This document shows, piece by piece, positions 27,342 through 37,224 of a stretch of DNA of 64,000 nt. The number at the start of each line of letters is the position of its first letter. Position 1 is the stretch's first letter. The position numbers and the translations under genes were made by a program. Source of the stretch: Halostagnicola sp. A56 (GTDB taxonomy: Archaea; Halobacteriota; Halobacteria; Halobacteriales; Natrialbaceae); the NCBI RefSeq assembly GCF_000691505.1, contig NZ_JMIP02000023.1, positions 9,098-73,097 of the forward strand, in the 5' to 3' direction. Under the pieces are notes generated by a model. It did no database searches. It was not told the DNA's origin and saw nothing but the letters and a program-made list of their open reading frames with translations.

Positions 27342-28007
27342 TTGCGACGCGCTTCCTTCACCGGATCGTCTTACATCGGCGTCTTCGCCCGTGCGACCGA
27401 CTCGTGTCTGCTCGTTCGGCCCGACGCCGACGACGACACCGTTGACGGGCTCGCGGACGAACTCGAGGTCGATCCGGTACGGACGACCGTCGGCGGTGCC
27501 TCGACGGTCGGGGCGCTCGCGACGGGCAACGAGAACGGCCTGCTCGTCAGCACGCGCGTGCTCGAGTACGAACGCGAGACGCTCGAGGATGCCGTCGACG
27601 TTCCCGTCGCGGAGCTTCCGGGGAGTATCAACGCCGCCGGCAACGTCGTGCTGGCCAACGACCACGGCGCGTACGTGCATCCGGATCTCTCGCGGGACGC
27701 GATTCAGGTCGTCAAAGACACCCTCGAGGTGCCGGTCGAACGCGGCGACCTCGCGGGGGTCAGGACCGTCGGCACCGCGGGCGTCGCGAACAACACGGGC
27801 GTGCTCTGTCACCCGAAGGCGACGGACGCGGAACTCGACTTACTCGAGGAGGCACTCGACGTCCGAGCGGACGTTGGGACGATCAACTACGGCGCGCCGC
27901 TGGTCGGTTCGGGGCTGCTCGCCAACGACTCGGGCTACGCCGTCGGCGAGGACACGACGGGGCCCGAACTCGGTCGGATCGAAGACGCGCTCGGCTACAT
28001 CGATTGA
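27342..28007 (+). CDS. eif6: Translation initiation factor IF-6
   Basis: A 221-residue aIF6, the anti-association factor that binds 50S subunits and keeps them from joining 30S too early. Family repeats of the pentein fold are visible, each with a GxxA/N pattern: [55 protein letters not shown] and [20 protein letters not shown]. The start is TTG at 27342, giving [20 protein letters not shown], the family N-terminus. This TTG start is unusual but decided by the homology and the one-base spacing after rpl31e. Confidence 0.95.
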   Translation: MRRASFTGSSYIGVFARATDSCLLVRPDADDDTVDGLADELEVDPVRTTVGGASTVGALATGNENGLLVSTRVLEYERETLEDAVDVPVAELPGSINAAGNVVLANDHGAYVHPDLSRDAIQVVKDTLEVPVERGDLAGVRTVGTAGVANNTGVLCHPKATDAELDLLEEALDVRADVGTINYGAPLVGSGLLANDSGYAVGEDTTGPELGRIEDALGYID

Positions 28008-28094
28008 TCGATTCTATCGATTGATTGGCTGACCTGCTCGATCAACTGGGCAGAGCCATCGAGTGATCGATTGATCCGCTCGTCGATCGACCGG

Positions 28095-28406
28095 TTACCG
28101 TTTTTCGAACTCGTGTCGGACGACGTCACTTTCTGGATCCCACTCGAAGTGCTCGTGAGCGCGCTCGAGCATCGACCTGTAGGCCTCGAGATCGTCGACC
28201 CCCTCTTTCCGTGCGTCTTCGTCGGTCAGGTCGCCGAGCGTTCGGTCGGTCGTTTCGACGACTTCGAACGTCGTCCCGTCGATGGTGAACGTATCGCCGG
28301 CCTCGGCGTACTGGTTCCCGCGGTGGATCTGGGTGACTTCGCCTTCGAGTGCTCGCTCGCGCATTCGGGGACTCGGCAGGAGTTCGTCGGCGTCGAGTTC
28401 GCTCAT
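28095..28406 (-). CDS. ASCH-domain protein
   Basis: A 103-residue protein with the ASCH beta-barrel pattern: LLPSPRMRERALEGEVTQIH, then RGNQYAEAGDTFTIDGTTFE, then VVETTDRTLGDLTDEDARKE. ASCH domains resemble PUA folds and are thought to bind RNA; the substrate is unknown. It is on the opposite strand to the translation genes and, with the AEC gene, lies between eif6 and rpl18a, which are often adjacent in related genomes as I recall. Confidence 0.8.
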   Translation of the reverse strand: MSELDADELLPSPRMRERALEGEVTQIHRGNQYAEAGDTFTIDGTTFEVVETTDRTLGDLTDEDARKEGVDDLEAYRSMLERAHEHFEWDPESDVVRHEFEKR

Positions 28407-28487
28407 AGTTCGCGTTCGCTCTCCGGCCGGAAAACTGTCCGGCCGGTCGATTACTTCTGTCAGCCACGTCCGTACTCGCGAGTAGCG

Positions 28488-29396
28488 TTAGCCGACCAGC
28501 GTGATCAGCACGAACAGGCTCGCGATGGAGACGAGCGTCGTCACGAACACGTTCAGCGACGCGAACTCCTCGTCGCCGCCGAGTTCGTTCGCGAAGACGA
28601 ACGTCGAGACGGCCGTTGGCGTCCCGAACATGACGACCGTCGCGGTGAACGTCGCCTCGTTGACCGAAAGCGCCGAGAAGACCAGCCACGCGAGCAACGG
28701 CATACAGACGATTTTGAGGGCGACGACCGAGCCGGACGCGCCGAAATCGATCTCGGGTAGATCGATCTCGAGCGACGCCCCGACACACAGCAACGCGAGG
28801 GGGAGCGCGAACGCGCCGACGATGTCGAGGACGCTCACGGCGAGTGGAGGGACGGTGGCCGAGGACGAACCGACGCCGAGTCCCGCGAGCAACGCGAGAA
28901 GCACCGGATTCGTGAACAGGCCGGCAAACTCCCGTGCGATCCGCGTCTCCGACCCGTTGACCGACACGAGGATGAGGACCGTAAGGGGTACCTGCGTCAG
29001 CGAGATGATCCCGAGGACGACGCTGGCGATAGCTGCCACGTCGGCGTCGAACGTCGCAACCACGAGCGGCAGTCCGAGATACCCCAGATTGGAGTGATAC
29101 GACTGGACGATCGCGACGCTCTGGCGCGGCCTCGAGTCGCGGTTTCGGTGGACGATCCAGGCAAGTCCGACCGTCGCGAATAGGACGAACAGCGAGCCGA
29201 CGAGCAGCGTCGTCGAGAGCAGGTCGCCGATCGCCCGGTCGTACGTCGAGATGAAGATCAGCGCCGGGAGCGCGACGTAGTAAGCGACGGCGTTCAGTCG
29301 CGCGGTCCTGCCCGTATCGAGGACGCCGCTGGTCCGCAAGCCGGTTCCGACCAGCAACAACGCGAGCAGTCCCAGCAATCGACCGACGACTTCCAT
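28488..29396 (-). CDS. AEC-family (auxin efflux carrier type) transporter
   Basis: A membrane protein of about 302 residues with roughly ten helices in two groups of five. Recognisable features are LNAVAYYVALPALIFISTYD in the first half and VALKIVCMPLLAWLVFSALS plus MFGTPTAVSTFVFANELGGD in the second. The AEC family exports or imports small acids by gradient. I prefer ATG 29396 (MEVVGRLLGLLAL) over 29408. It points away from rpl18a, and its substrate is not predictable. Confidence 0.88.
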   Translation of the reverse strand: MEVVGRLLGLLALLLVGTGLRTSGVLDTGRTARLNAVAYYVALPALIFISTYDRAIGDLLSTTLLVGSLFVLFATVGLAWIVHRNRDSRPRQSVAIVQSYHSNLGYLGLPLVVATFDADVAAIASVVLGIISLTQVPLTVLILVSVNGSETRIAREFAGLFTNPVLLALLAGLGVGSSSATVPPLAVSVLDIVGAFALPLALLCVGASLEIDLPEIDFGASGSVVALKIVCMPLLAWLVFSALSVNEATFTATVVMFGTPTAVSTFVFANELGGDEEFASLNVFVTTLVSIASLFVLITLVG

Positions 29397-29562
29397 GCTC
29401 CGGCACAAATGGTGGGTGGCCTTTTAGCGTTCGGTTCGGCGCAACCGCGGCGCGAACGCATGCGAACTGATTTTCGATACGAGTCGGTCCACACTGTCTC
29501 GATCGGACCAGTCGCCGAATGGGAAGGCAAGGTTCTTCCGACTCCCCGACGGAAGAACGTGC

Positions 29563-29739
29563 ATGAGTGAGTTCAACGTCAGCGGTCGATTCAAGAACCG
29601 GGATGGCTACGCGTCGTTCGAGACGACGATCGACGCCGAAAACGAGAACGTCGCCCGCGAGCACGTCCTCTCCCAGATCGGGAGCCGACACGGCGTCAAG
29701 CGTACGGGTATCGAACTCGAGGAGGTGTCCCAGCGATGA
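29563..29739 (+). CDS. rpl18a: 50S ribosomal protein L18Ae (L20a/LX)
   Basis: A 58-residue protein starting MSEFNVSGRFKNRDGYASFE and ending with GVKRTGIELEEVSQR. It matches the archaeal L18a/LX family in length and in the GRF and REHVLSQIGSRH segments. Its TGA overlaps the pfdA ATG (ATGA at 29736-29739), so the two are translationally coupled. Confidence 0.92.
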   Translation: MSEFNVSGRFKNRDGYASFETTIDAENENVAREHVLSQIGSRHGVKRTGIELEEVSQR

Positions 29740-30185
29740 GTAGTCAACAGGAACTCCAGCAGCTCTCCCAGCAGATTCAGGAGCTCGACGAGCAGATCGA
29801 AGCCCTCGAGGGGAACGTCGAATCGATTCAACAAGAGCAGACGGAGGTCGACGAGGCCATCGAAGCCGTCGAAACGCTCGAGACGGACTCGGTCGTGCAG
29901 GTGCCACTCGGCGGCGGCGCGTACGTTCGCGCGACAGTCGAAGACATCGACGAAGTGATCGTCGAACTCGGCGCGGACTACGCGGCGGAGTTCGAGCAGG
30001 ACGGCGCCATCGACACGCTCGAGAACAAAAAGGAGAACCTCGACGACGAGATCGACGAGGTCAACGCGCAGATTTCCGAACTCGAAGCCGAGAGCACGCA
30101 GCTCGAACAGCAGGCTCAGCAGCTCCAACAGCAGGCGATGCAACAGCAGATGCAGCAGATGCAGGGACAAGGTCCTGACGAGTAA
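29736..30185 (+). CDS. pfdA: Prefoldin alpha subunit
   Basis: A 149-residue prefoldin alpha. Two long coiled coils (residues about 3-48 and 90-145, very rich in Gln and Glu) flank the beta hairpin with VVQVPLGGGAYVRATVEDID. Prefoldin hexamers hold unfolded proteins and pass them to the thermosome. It is coupled to rpl18a by ATGA overlap and lies 14 bases before ftsY. The Gln-rich end QQQAMQQQMQQMQGQGPDE is typical of the haloarchaeal forms. Confidence 0.95.
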   Translation: MSSQQELQQLSQQIQELDEQIEALEGNVESIQQEQTEVDEAIEAVETLETDSVVQVPLGGGAYVRATVEDIDEVIVELGADYAAEFEQDGAIDTLENKKENLDDEIDEVNAQISELEAESTQLEQQAQQLQQQAMQQQMQQMQGQGPDE

Positions 30186-30199
30186 GTCGACCGCCACCC

Positions 30200-31621
30200 A
30201 TGTTCGATAACCTGAAGGAGAAACTCGGGAGCTTCCGGAAAGACGCCGAGGCGGCCGCCGAGGAGAACGCCGAGACGGTCGAGGACGCCGACGCAGCGAC
30301 GGAGGCGGACGACGCCGACGAGTCGCTCGAGGCGGCCGACGACGCGCCCACCGAATCCCCCGACGCATCCGGCGAGTCCGACGATGCGTCCCCGCCGCTC
30401 GAGGCGGACGCGGAGAGCGAGCGCGTCGACGCGGAGGCGACCCCGGGATCACGAACAGATACCGCCGAAGCGGCCGTGGGCGACGCGTCGACCGATCGAT
30501 CGTCCGAAGGTAGGTCACAGCCCGAGGCCGTCGCCGATTCCGCGAGCACGCCAGACGGGGCCTCGCCGAGCGAATCGGCGTCGACGGCGGTCGAACGCTC
30601 GTCTCCGTCGGGAACGGGCGGCGTGACGGCTGGAACGGCCGCCGACGAGCCGGAGACGGCTGATACGGACGCGGCGGCTACCGAGGAGACCGCGGACGCG
30701 GATGACTCGGACGACGACGAGGAGAGCAACTCAACCGGCTTCGGTCGCAAGGCCAAGTCGCTCGTCCGCGGGAAGTTCGTCATCGAGGAAGACGACCTCG
30801 AGGCACCGCTGCAGGAACTCGAGCTCGCTTTGCTCTCGAGCGACGTCGAGATGGGCGTCGCAGAGGAGATACTCGACAACATCCGCGACGAACTGATCGG
30901 CGAGACGCGGACGTTTACGACCTCGACGGGCGACGTCGTCGAGGAAGCGTTGCGCGATGCGATCTACGACGTCATCAGCGTCGGCCAGTTCGATTTCGAC
31001 GAGCGCATCGCCATCGAGGACAAACCGGTCGTCATCATCTTCACCGGCGTCAACGGCGTCGGCAAGACGACGTCGATCGCGAAACTCGACCGGTATCTCG
31101 AGGAACGGGGCTTCTCGAGCGTGATGGCGAACGGCGACACCTATCGTGCGGGTGCCAACGAGCAGATTCGCGAACACGCCGAGGCTCGAGACACCAAACT
31201 GATCGCCCACGATCAGGGCGGCGACCCCGCCGCGGTGTTGTACGACGCGGTGGAGTACGCCGAAGCACACGACATCGACGTCGTCCTCGGCGATACGGCG
31301 GGTCGGCTCCACACCGACGAGGGCCTGATGGACCAACTCGAGAAGATCGACCGCGTCGTCGGTCCCGACATGACCCTGTTCGTCGACGAGGCCGTCGCCG
31401 GACAGGACGCGGTCAACCGCGCTCGAGAGTTCAACGAGGCCGCCGAAATCGACGGGGCGATCCTGACGAAAGCCGACGCCGACTCCAACGGCGGTGCGGC
31501 GATTTCGGTCGCCCACGTCACCGGGAAGCCGATCGTCTTCCTCGGCGTCGGCCAGGAGTACGACGATCTCGAGCGGTTCGATCCCGAGGAGATGGCGGAT
31601 CGGCTGCTCGAGGACGAGTAA
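30200..31621 (+). CDS. ftsY: Signal recognition particle receptor FtsY
   Basis: A 473-residue SRP receptor GTPase. An unusually long acidic, Ser/Ala-rich A region covers about residues 15-180. The NG domain follows: a helical N part, then G1 FTGVNGVGKTTSIAKL, the DTYRAGANEQI motif, G3 GDTAGRLHTDEGLMDQL and G4 LTKADADSNGGAAIS. FtsY docks ribosome-SRP complexes at the membrane for cotranslational insertion. It follows rpl18a-pfdA, the standard haloarchaeal order. GTPase residues are all present. Confidence 0.96.
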   Translation: MFDNLKEKLGSFRKDAEAAAEENAETVEDADAATEADDADESLEAADDAPTESPDASGESDDASPPLEADAESERVDAEATPGSRTDTAEAAVGDASTDRSSEGRSQPEAVADSASTPDGASPSESASTAVERSSPSGTGGVTAGTAADEPETADTDAAATEETADADDSDDDEESNSTGFGRKAKSLVRGKFVIEEDDLEAPLQELELALLSSDVEMGVAEEILDNIRDELIGETRTFTTSTGDVVEEALRDAIYDVISVGQFDFDERIAIEDKPVVIIFTGVNGVGKTTSIAKLDRYLEERGFSSVMANGDTYRAGANEQIREHAEARDTKLIAHDQGGDPAAVLYDAVEYAEAHDIDVVLGDTAGRLHTDEGLMDQLEKIDRVVGPDMTLFVDEAVAGQDAVNRAREFNEAAEIDGAILTKADADSNGGAAISVAHVTGKPIVFLGVGQEYDDLERFDPEEMADRLLEDE

Positions 31622-31770
31622 TCGGTCTCGATCTGGTGGCTTTTCCTTCAGGTCTCGTTTTCGAATAGATCCTGCTGCAGGAATACGGATGCTTATTGAG
31701 CAATGAGGTATCCGACGAACACGAGAATCCCTCCAACTGCGAGACTGGAGAAGATCCCAACCAGGCGCGA

Positions 31771-31941
31771 ATAACGCTCCCTGTTCCCTCAATCGAGAAA
31801 CAAACTCGAATAGGAAATTTCTTGTCGGATTTAGACACAAATATCCGTCAAGAAACACAACAAAAAGAAAAGCTTCAAGACATCAAACACGGCCTCATGC
31901 AGGATCTCCTCACTGGCAAGGTTCGCGTCAACACTGACTGA
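31771..31941 (+). pseudogene. hsdS: Type I restriction specificity subunit HsdS, C-terminal fragment
   Basis: The last about 56 residues of an HsdS: ITLPVPSIEKQTRIGNFLSD, the helix LDTNIRQETQQKEKLQDIKH, and GLMQDLLTGKVRVNTD, which are hallmarks of the conserved C-terminal repeat. Both target-recognition domains are missing. Bases before it (31693-31770) read, on the minus strand, as the hydrophobic tail of a membrane protein (ILVFVGYLIAQ), so the 5' side is a foreign junction. It is two bases before hsdR. Confidence 0.75.
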
Positions 31942-31943
31942 CC

Positions 31944-33533
31944 ATGCCCGACGAATATGCCGAGTCTGAACGCCCGGCCCTCAAAGCTCTCCAGCAACTT
32001 GGCTGGGAGATCGTCGACCAACAGCAAACATCGTGGTTCGATCCTCGTGAGACGGAGACCTCAGCTGTACTCGAATCGCGCCTTCGCGACGCCGTCAAAC
32101 GCTTGAATCCGTGGCTAAACGAGAACAATTTGAACAAGGCTGTTCGCGAGGTCGAGCAGGTCGCCGGGACGAGTACGATGGACGAAAACGAACAAATCCA
32201 CGAAATGCTCGTCCGACACACCACCGTCGAACAGGACCGCGGCCACGGGAAGCAATATCAAACAGTCCAGTACATTGACTACGAAAACCCCGAGAACAAC
32301 GACTTTTTAGCGCTCAATCAGTTCCGGGTTGAGGGGGACGTCGAAGTAATCAAGCCCGACATCGTGTTGTTCCTCAATGGCATCCCACTCGGCGTCATCG
32401 AGTGCAAGAGCCCACAGATTCCGGAGCCGCGATCGGAGGCCCTCAATCAACTCACGCGCTACCAGAACGAACGGGATGGCAAATCAGAGGGGGCCGAGGA
32501 ACTGTTCCGGTACAACCAGTTCTCGGTCGCCACCTGGATGGAAGGCGCGGTGATGGGCACGTACCAGACACCGAAGGATCAGTACAAGCCTTGGCGGGAC
32601 GCCTACCCGTTGGAGGACGACGAACTCATCGACCTGTTCGGGCTGGAGGGGTACCTGCCAGACCAGTACCGGATGCTCTATGCACTGTTCGAACCCGAGA
32701 GGTTGCTTGACCAGCTACGGCACTACACGGTGTTTGAGGAGCGCCAAAGCGGGACCATCAAGATGGTCGCCCGCTACCAGCAGTATCGAGCGGTCCGGAA
32801 GGCGCTCGAACGAATCGATAAGCGCGGGCGCCATGAAGCCCAGGGCGGCGTCGTCTGGCACACACAGGGGTCGGGGAAGTCACTCACGATGTTGTTCCTC
32901 GCGCTAAAGCTCCGCCGGCTCGAGGACGACCCGACGCTCGTGCTGGTCACCGACCGGCGTGCGCTCAACGACCAGATTCACGCGACGTTCCAGCGGTGTG
33001 GGTTCCCAAATCCGAAGAAAGCCCAGAGTATCGAGGGTCTCCGTGAACGACTCAGCTACGACGCGGGCGAGACGATCACGACGCTCATCCACAAATTCCA
33101 GACTACCGACGACGACGATGGCGAGGAAGACGAGTTCCCGGTACTCTCCCGCAACGAGAACGTTTTCGTGATGGCCGACGAGGCCCACCGAACGCAGGAC
33201 AAGGAGCTCGCGAGCAACATGCGGACAGCGCTCCCAAACGCCTTCTACGTCGGATTCACCGGAACACCCATCGAGAAGGACAAGCGCAATACTCGGCGTA
33301 CTTTTGGCAACTATATCGACACGTACACCATCGACCAATCGCTCGAGGACGGTGCGACGGTCGAAATCCTGTATCAGGGGCGTCTCGCTGATATTCATCT
33401 CGAAGGCGAAACGCTCGACAAGCTCTTCGACCGAATTTTCGCGGACAAGACGGACGATGAGAAGGCAGAGATTCAGAAGCGGTATGCCCGGTCACAGGAC
33501 CTCGCGGAAGCGCAGACCCGAATCGATCGCGTT
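31944..33533 (+). pseudogene. hsdR: Type I restriction endonuclease HsdR, truncated by a rearrangement
   Basis: About 530 residues of HsdR, normally about 1000. The N-terminal nuclease has DIVLFLNGIPLGVIECKSPQ with the D and ECK catalytic residues. The motor has Walker A THTQGSGKSLTMLFL-type sequence, DRRALNDQIHATF, the DEAH-like VMADEAHRTQD and FYVGFTGTPIEKDKRNTRR. After AQTRIDRV (33533) the sequence becomes the tail of an EtfD-like gene on the other strand. The second motor domain and C-terminus are lost, so translocation and restriction should be dead. No hsdM is in the window. Confidence 0.88.
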
Positions 33534-35092
33534 ACGTGGTGGCCGGCGAGTTCGATGTAGAGGAACTCCTCGCCGACTCGGCGGATGTCGTTGCCGTCGT
33601 ACTTTTCGTCCTCGAAGAGGATGCCGAAGCTCACGTCGGCTTCCTGTAAGATGGTCGCAAGCGAGCGGGCGACCTGCTTGTTGCGCTCGTCGTAACTGGG
33701 GTAATCACCGACGTACCAGAGGTAGTCGACTTCCTGTTCGCGGGCGTCGGTAACCTCGAACGCGAGGTCGTCGGCCCAGTCGGCGCGGGTGCGCTGGCTG
33801 TTACCGAACGTGTTGCCGTCTTGCATGACGTTCTGGAAGACGTCCTGCATCGAACTCGAGACGTCGCCCTGATCGGTCATCTGGCGGTTGAGCTTGGTGA
33901 AGGAGTTCAGGTGCTCGATCTCGACGGGGCAGGCGTCCATGCAGGCCATACAGGCCATACAGGACTCCATGGTCTCCGTATTAATGACGCTCGTGCCGCC
34001 GTCGGCGACGATCGGTTTCTCCTCGCCGCCGGCGTCTACCTCCTCGCGGTAGGATTTGAGGTCGAGGATGACGTTGCGCGGATCGAGCGGGCGGTCGGAG
34101 GCTTTCGCGGGACAGACCGACGAACAGCGGCCGCACTTGGTGCAGGCGTCTTGGTCGAGAATGTCCTTCCAGGTGAAGTCGTCGATATCCTCGGCGTTGG
34201 TCGCGTCCAGATCCGCGGGGACGCCCGGAAGGCGTGTACCGGCCTTCTCGTCGCGCGTGATGACGTTGGCGAACGACGAAAGCATGTGGAACGGTTTGGC
34301 GGAGGGAATCCACGCGATAAAGCCGAGCGCGAGCAGCGAGTGGCTCCACCAGGTCAGCCAGTGTAGGGTTTCGGCGTTCGCACCGAAGACGCTCACCGCC
34401 TGATAGGTTCCCGGATTCGTGGCTGCATCGGTCATGGGTAGCCCAACCGCGCCGAACAGCATTGCGAGGCCGTAACCGACGAAGCTGACGATTTCGTGGG
34501 CGGGCATGCCCGTGATGTAGATCCGCAGGCCCTCGAGGAGGAAGCCGCCGACGCCGAGTCCGAACAGCGTCCAGATGAAGATATCGTCTTCGTTGGAGGT
34601 GTGACGCCCCCAGAGGCGTTCGTTGCGCACCCAGTACCGGCGGTAGATCGCCATGCCGATGCCGACGACGAACAGCAGCCCCATGGCGTCGACCATGAAC
34701 TGGTAGGCCAGATAGAACTCGCCCTCCCAAAACTGGATGCCGAGCAGGAGGTCGGTGCCGTAGCTCTCGAAGGCGATGATGCTCGTGGCGATAAACAGAG
34801 TCAGAAAGCCCCACATGAGAAACGAGTGCATCAGCCCGCCGTAGAGATCGCGGTTGAACTGCTTCTCGTTCGAGAGGACGAGCTTTGCGGCGCTGACGAT
34901 TCGACTCGGCAGGTCGTTCAGCCGCTCGAGCGGATCGTCGTCGCCGTCAGTATACCGACTCACGCGTTGATACACGCCGTAGGCGAAGACGGCGAGGACG
35001 ACCGACACGAGAAAGTAAAACAGGAGCTTCTCGACGCCGTGGAGTCCCAGGTACATCTCTCTGGAAGCGTCCGCCTGTACAACGGTTTTCAT
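33534..35092 (-). pseudogene. EtfD-like membrane Fe-S oxidoreductase, copy 1, 3' truncated
   Basis: The first about 515 residues of a protein with five or six N-terminal membrane helices (residues about 20-275), then 4Fe-4S ferredoxin motifs DACTKCGRCSSVCPAKASDR and CMACMACMDACPVEIEHLNS, then the start of a CCG-type heterodisulfide-reductase domain. The break after FLYIELAGHH lies at the HsdR junction. The full version, as copy 2 shows, goes on to a CCGGGGGGLW motif. The family (EtfD-type, ETF to menaquinone) takes electrons from EtfAB. It is part of the etfB-etfA operon upstream. Truncation probably inactivates it. Confidence 0.85.
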
Positions 35093-35196
35093 ATATTATG
35101 TGGGCGAGCGATAGAACTTAATTCTTCTCACACTGAGTGGAACAGTCGTTGTATTCAGTATGGGAGTTTCCGCCCGCAGAAACGAGAAAGAGAGGA

Positions 35197-36153
35197 CTAC
35201 TGGAACTGCTCGGTCAGCGCCGGTACGACGTCGAAGAGGTCATCGTGGATCGCGTAGTCTGCGATGTCCATGATCGGCGCGTTCGGGTCCGTGTTGATCG
35301 CGACGATGGTCTCGGAGCCTTTCATCCCGGCGACGTGCTGGACTGCCCCCGAGATCCCGATCGCGATGTAGACGTCAGGCGTGACGACCTTGCCCGACTG
35401 ACCGACCTGACGATTCTTGGGCAACCAACCGTTGTCGACGATCGGTCGCGACGACGACAGCGTCGCGTCGAGCGCGTCGGCGAGGTCGCGGATAATGTCC
35501 AGATTCTCTTCCTCTTCGATGCCGCGACCGATCGAAACTAGCACGTCCGCCTCGCTGATGTCGACATCGCCGCCGCCGACCTCCTCGAAACCGGTCACGC
35601 TCGAGCCGATGGCGTCCTTGTCGATGTCAGCGTCGAGGGCTTCGATCGACGCATCACCGGTGCCCTCCGCAGTCGGCCACTCGGCACTGCGGATGGTGAC
35701 GAGCGCCGATTCGGCGTCGACCTCCACCGTGGTTTCGACCTTGCCGCCGTACATCTCGCGGTTGGCTATCAGGGTCTGGCCGTCGGTCTCGAGGCCGACT
35801 GCGTCCGTGACGATCGGAAGGTCGAGTTCGTCCGCAACAGCAGGAGCGTAGTCGAGGCCGTTGACGCTGTTGGGCGCGAGCACGTATTGCGGGGCGATCG
35901 CATCGTAAAGCTGTGCGATCGCCTGCGTGTAGATGTCGTGGTTGAACTCCTCGCCGTGGGAAACAGTGTGGATCGCGTCGACGCCCTCGCGGTTCGCCTT
36001 CTCCGCAAAGTCGTCGACGGGGCCGCTGATGATCGCCAGATGAAGATCGCCGCCGGTAACGTCTGCGAGTTCGCGTCCGGCGGTGACGAGTTCGTAGCTG
36101 ACGTCTCGGAGTTCGCCGCGGCGGTGGTCGGCGACAGCGAGCACGTCCGTCAT
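35197..36153 (-). CDS. etfA: Electron transfer flavoprotein alpha subunit
   Basis: A 318-residue ETF alpha subunit. The N-terminal domain begins [20 protein letters not shown]. The C-terminal FAD domain has [20 protein letters not shown], then [20 protein letters not shown] and [19 protein letters not shown], the FAD-contact motifs. With EtfB it takes electrons from acyl-CoA or other dehydrogenases. Its ATG overlaps the etfB stop (ATGA). It appears intact, with the EtfD-like gene 104 bases downstream on the same strand. A rearranged second copy lies at about 52.7-53.5 kb. Confidence 0.93.
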   Translation of the reverse strand: MTDVLAVADHRRGELRDVSYELVTAGRELADVTGGDLHLAIISGPVDDFAEKANREGVDAIHTVSHGEEFNHDIYTQAIAQLYDAIAPQYVLAPNSVNGLDYAPAVADELDLPIVTDAVGLETDGQTLIANREMYGGKVETTVEVDAESALVTIRSAEWPTAEGTGDASIEALDADIDKDAIGSSVTGFEEVGGGDVDISEADVLVSIGRGIEEEENLDIIRDLADALDATLSSSRPIVDNGWLPKNRQVGQSGKVVTPDVYIAIGISGAVQHVAGMKGSETIVAINTDPNAPIMDIADYAIHDDLFDVVPALTEQFQ

Positions 36154-36941
36154 TGTGCCACCCCTTTCTCGCGGAGCAACTCAGCGAGTTGTCCGGCCGT
36201 GTCGTCGGCACCGCCCTCCCAGACGGTTACGTCACTCTCGGTCTCGGGTTCGTACATCTCAGTAAGTTCGAGGTCGCCTTCGACGGCACCGGCGTCGACG
36301 CCGAGATCGGCCAGCGTCTGCACGTCGAGATCCTTGCGCTGGGCCTGGCGAATGCCGCGTAGACTGGCATAGCGCGGTTCGTTGATCCCCGTCTGGATGG
36401 TCAGCACCGCCGGCAAGTCGATGTCGGTGAGCTCTTCGACGCCGCCCTCGAGTTCACGTCGCACAGAGGCGACGCCATCCTCGAGGTCGTGTTCGAGGCC
36501 GTTGACGACCGCACCCCACTGGAAGTCAACGGCGCTGGCGAGCGAAACGCCTGTGGCGCCGAAGCTGTCGTCGCCGGATTGAACACCAGAGAGGACGAGA
36601 TCGGGTTCTTCGGCTTCGACGACGGCTTTGAGGAGCTCCGTTTTCGCGCCCACGTCGAGCAGGTCGACCCCCTCGAGGGCGTCGTCCCAGATGCGGATGG
36701 CGCGATCGGCGCCTTTCGCGAGCGCCTGGCGGATGGTCTGCTCGCAGTCTTCGGGGCCAATGGTGACGGTGACGACCTCGTCGGCGAGGCCGGCTTCCTG
36801 GAGTTGGACGGCCTCCTCGACGGCGTAGTCGTCCCACTCGTTGAGATCGGCACCGAGGTACTGGTCGGCGATCGCCGTTCCCTCGATCTCGAACTCGTCT
36901 TCGACGGTCGCGACTTCTTTGACCGTAACGAGAATCTTCAT
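36150..36941 (-). CDS. etfB: Electron transfer flavoprotein beta subunit
   Basis: A 263-residue ETF beta subunit starting MKILVTVKEVATVEDEFEIE. Family features are LNEWDDYAVEEAVQLQEAGL, SGVQSGDDSFGATGVSLASA (the nucleotide-binding loop region), and LPAVLTIQTGINEPRYASLR near the end. I prefer ATG 36941 to 36944 or 36962 because family similarity begins at MKILV. It is translationally coupled to etfA. This copy is complete, unlike its second copy, which lacks the N-terminus. Confidence 0.93.
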   Translation of the reverse strand: MKILVTVKEVATVEDEFEIEGTAIADQYLGADLNEWDDYAVEEAVQLQEAGLADEVVTVTIGPEDCEQTIRQALAKGADRAIRIWDDALEGVDLLDVGAKTELLKAVVEAEEPDLVLSGVQSGDDSFGATGVSLASAVDFQWGAVVNGLEHDLEDGVASVRRELEGGVEELTDIDLPAVLTIQTGINEPRYASLRGIRQAQRKDLDVQTLADLGVDAGAVEGDLELTEMYEPETESDVTVWEGGADDTAGQLAELLREKGVAQ

Positions 36942-37224
36942 CATTGTTTTGTGCGTCGCCATCCCCGTAAACGTTTTCGAAACCCCCTTTCATACGCGAG
37001 CAGTTGTCTCGATAGATTCGACGCGACCGGTGGGTCGTGGGTCGAGATGTGAGATTGCGTCAGTGTGCCGGGTCCGTTCGTCGCCGGCGACACACCAGAC
37101 CGGCTGGGCGTAGCGGTCGGCGTGAGACAGCGCGATCGGCGACCGGCAGCCCAACTACTCACTCGAGCGTACCCGTCGTTTCCAAGACGCAAGCGGTTTA
37201 ACGCCGCCGCTGATAGAAAACCGT

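Noticed and set aside
28126-29907. A 593-residue minus-strand frame across ASCH, AEC and rpl18a genes
   Set aside because: Arg-rich shadow overlapping three recognisable genes on either strand.
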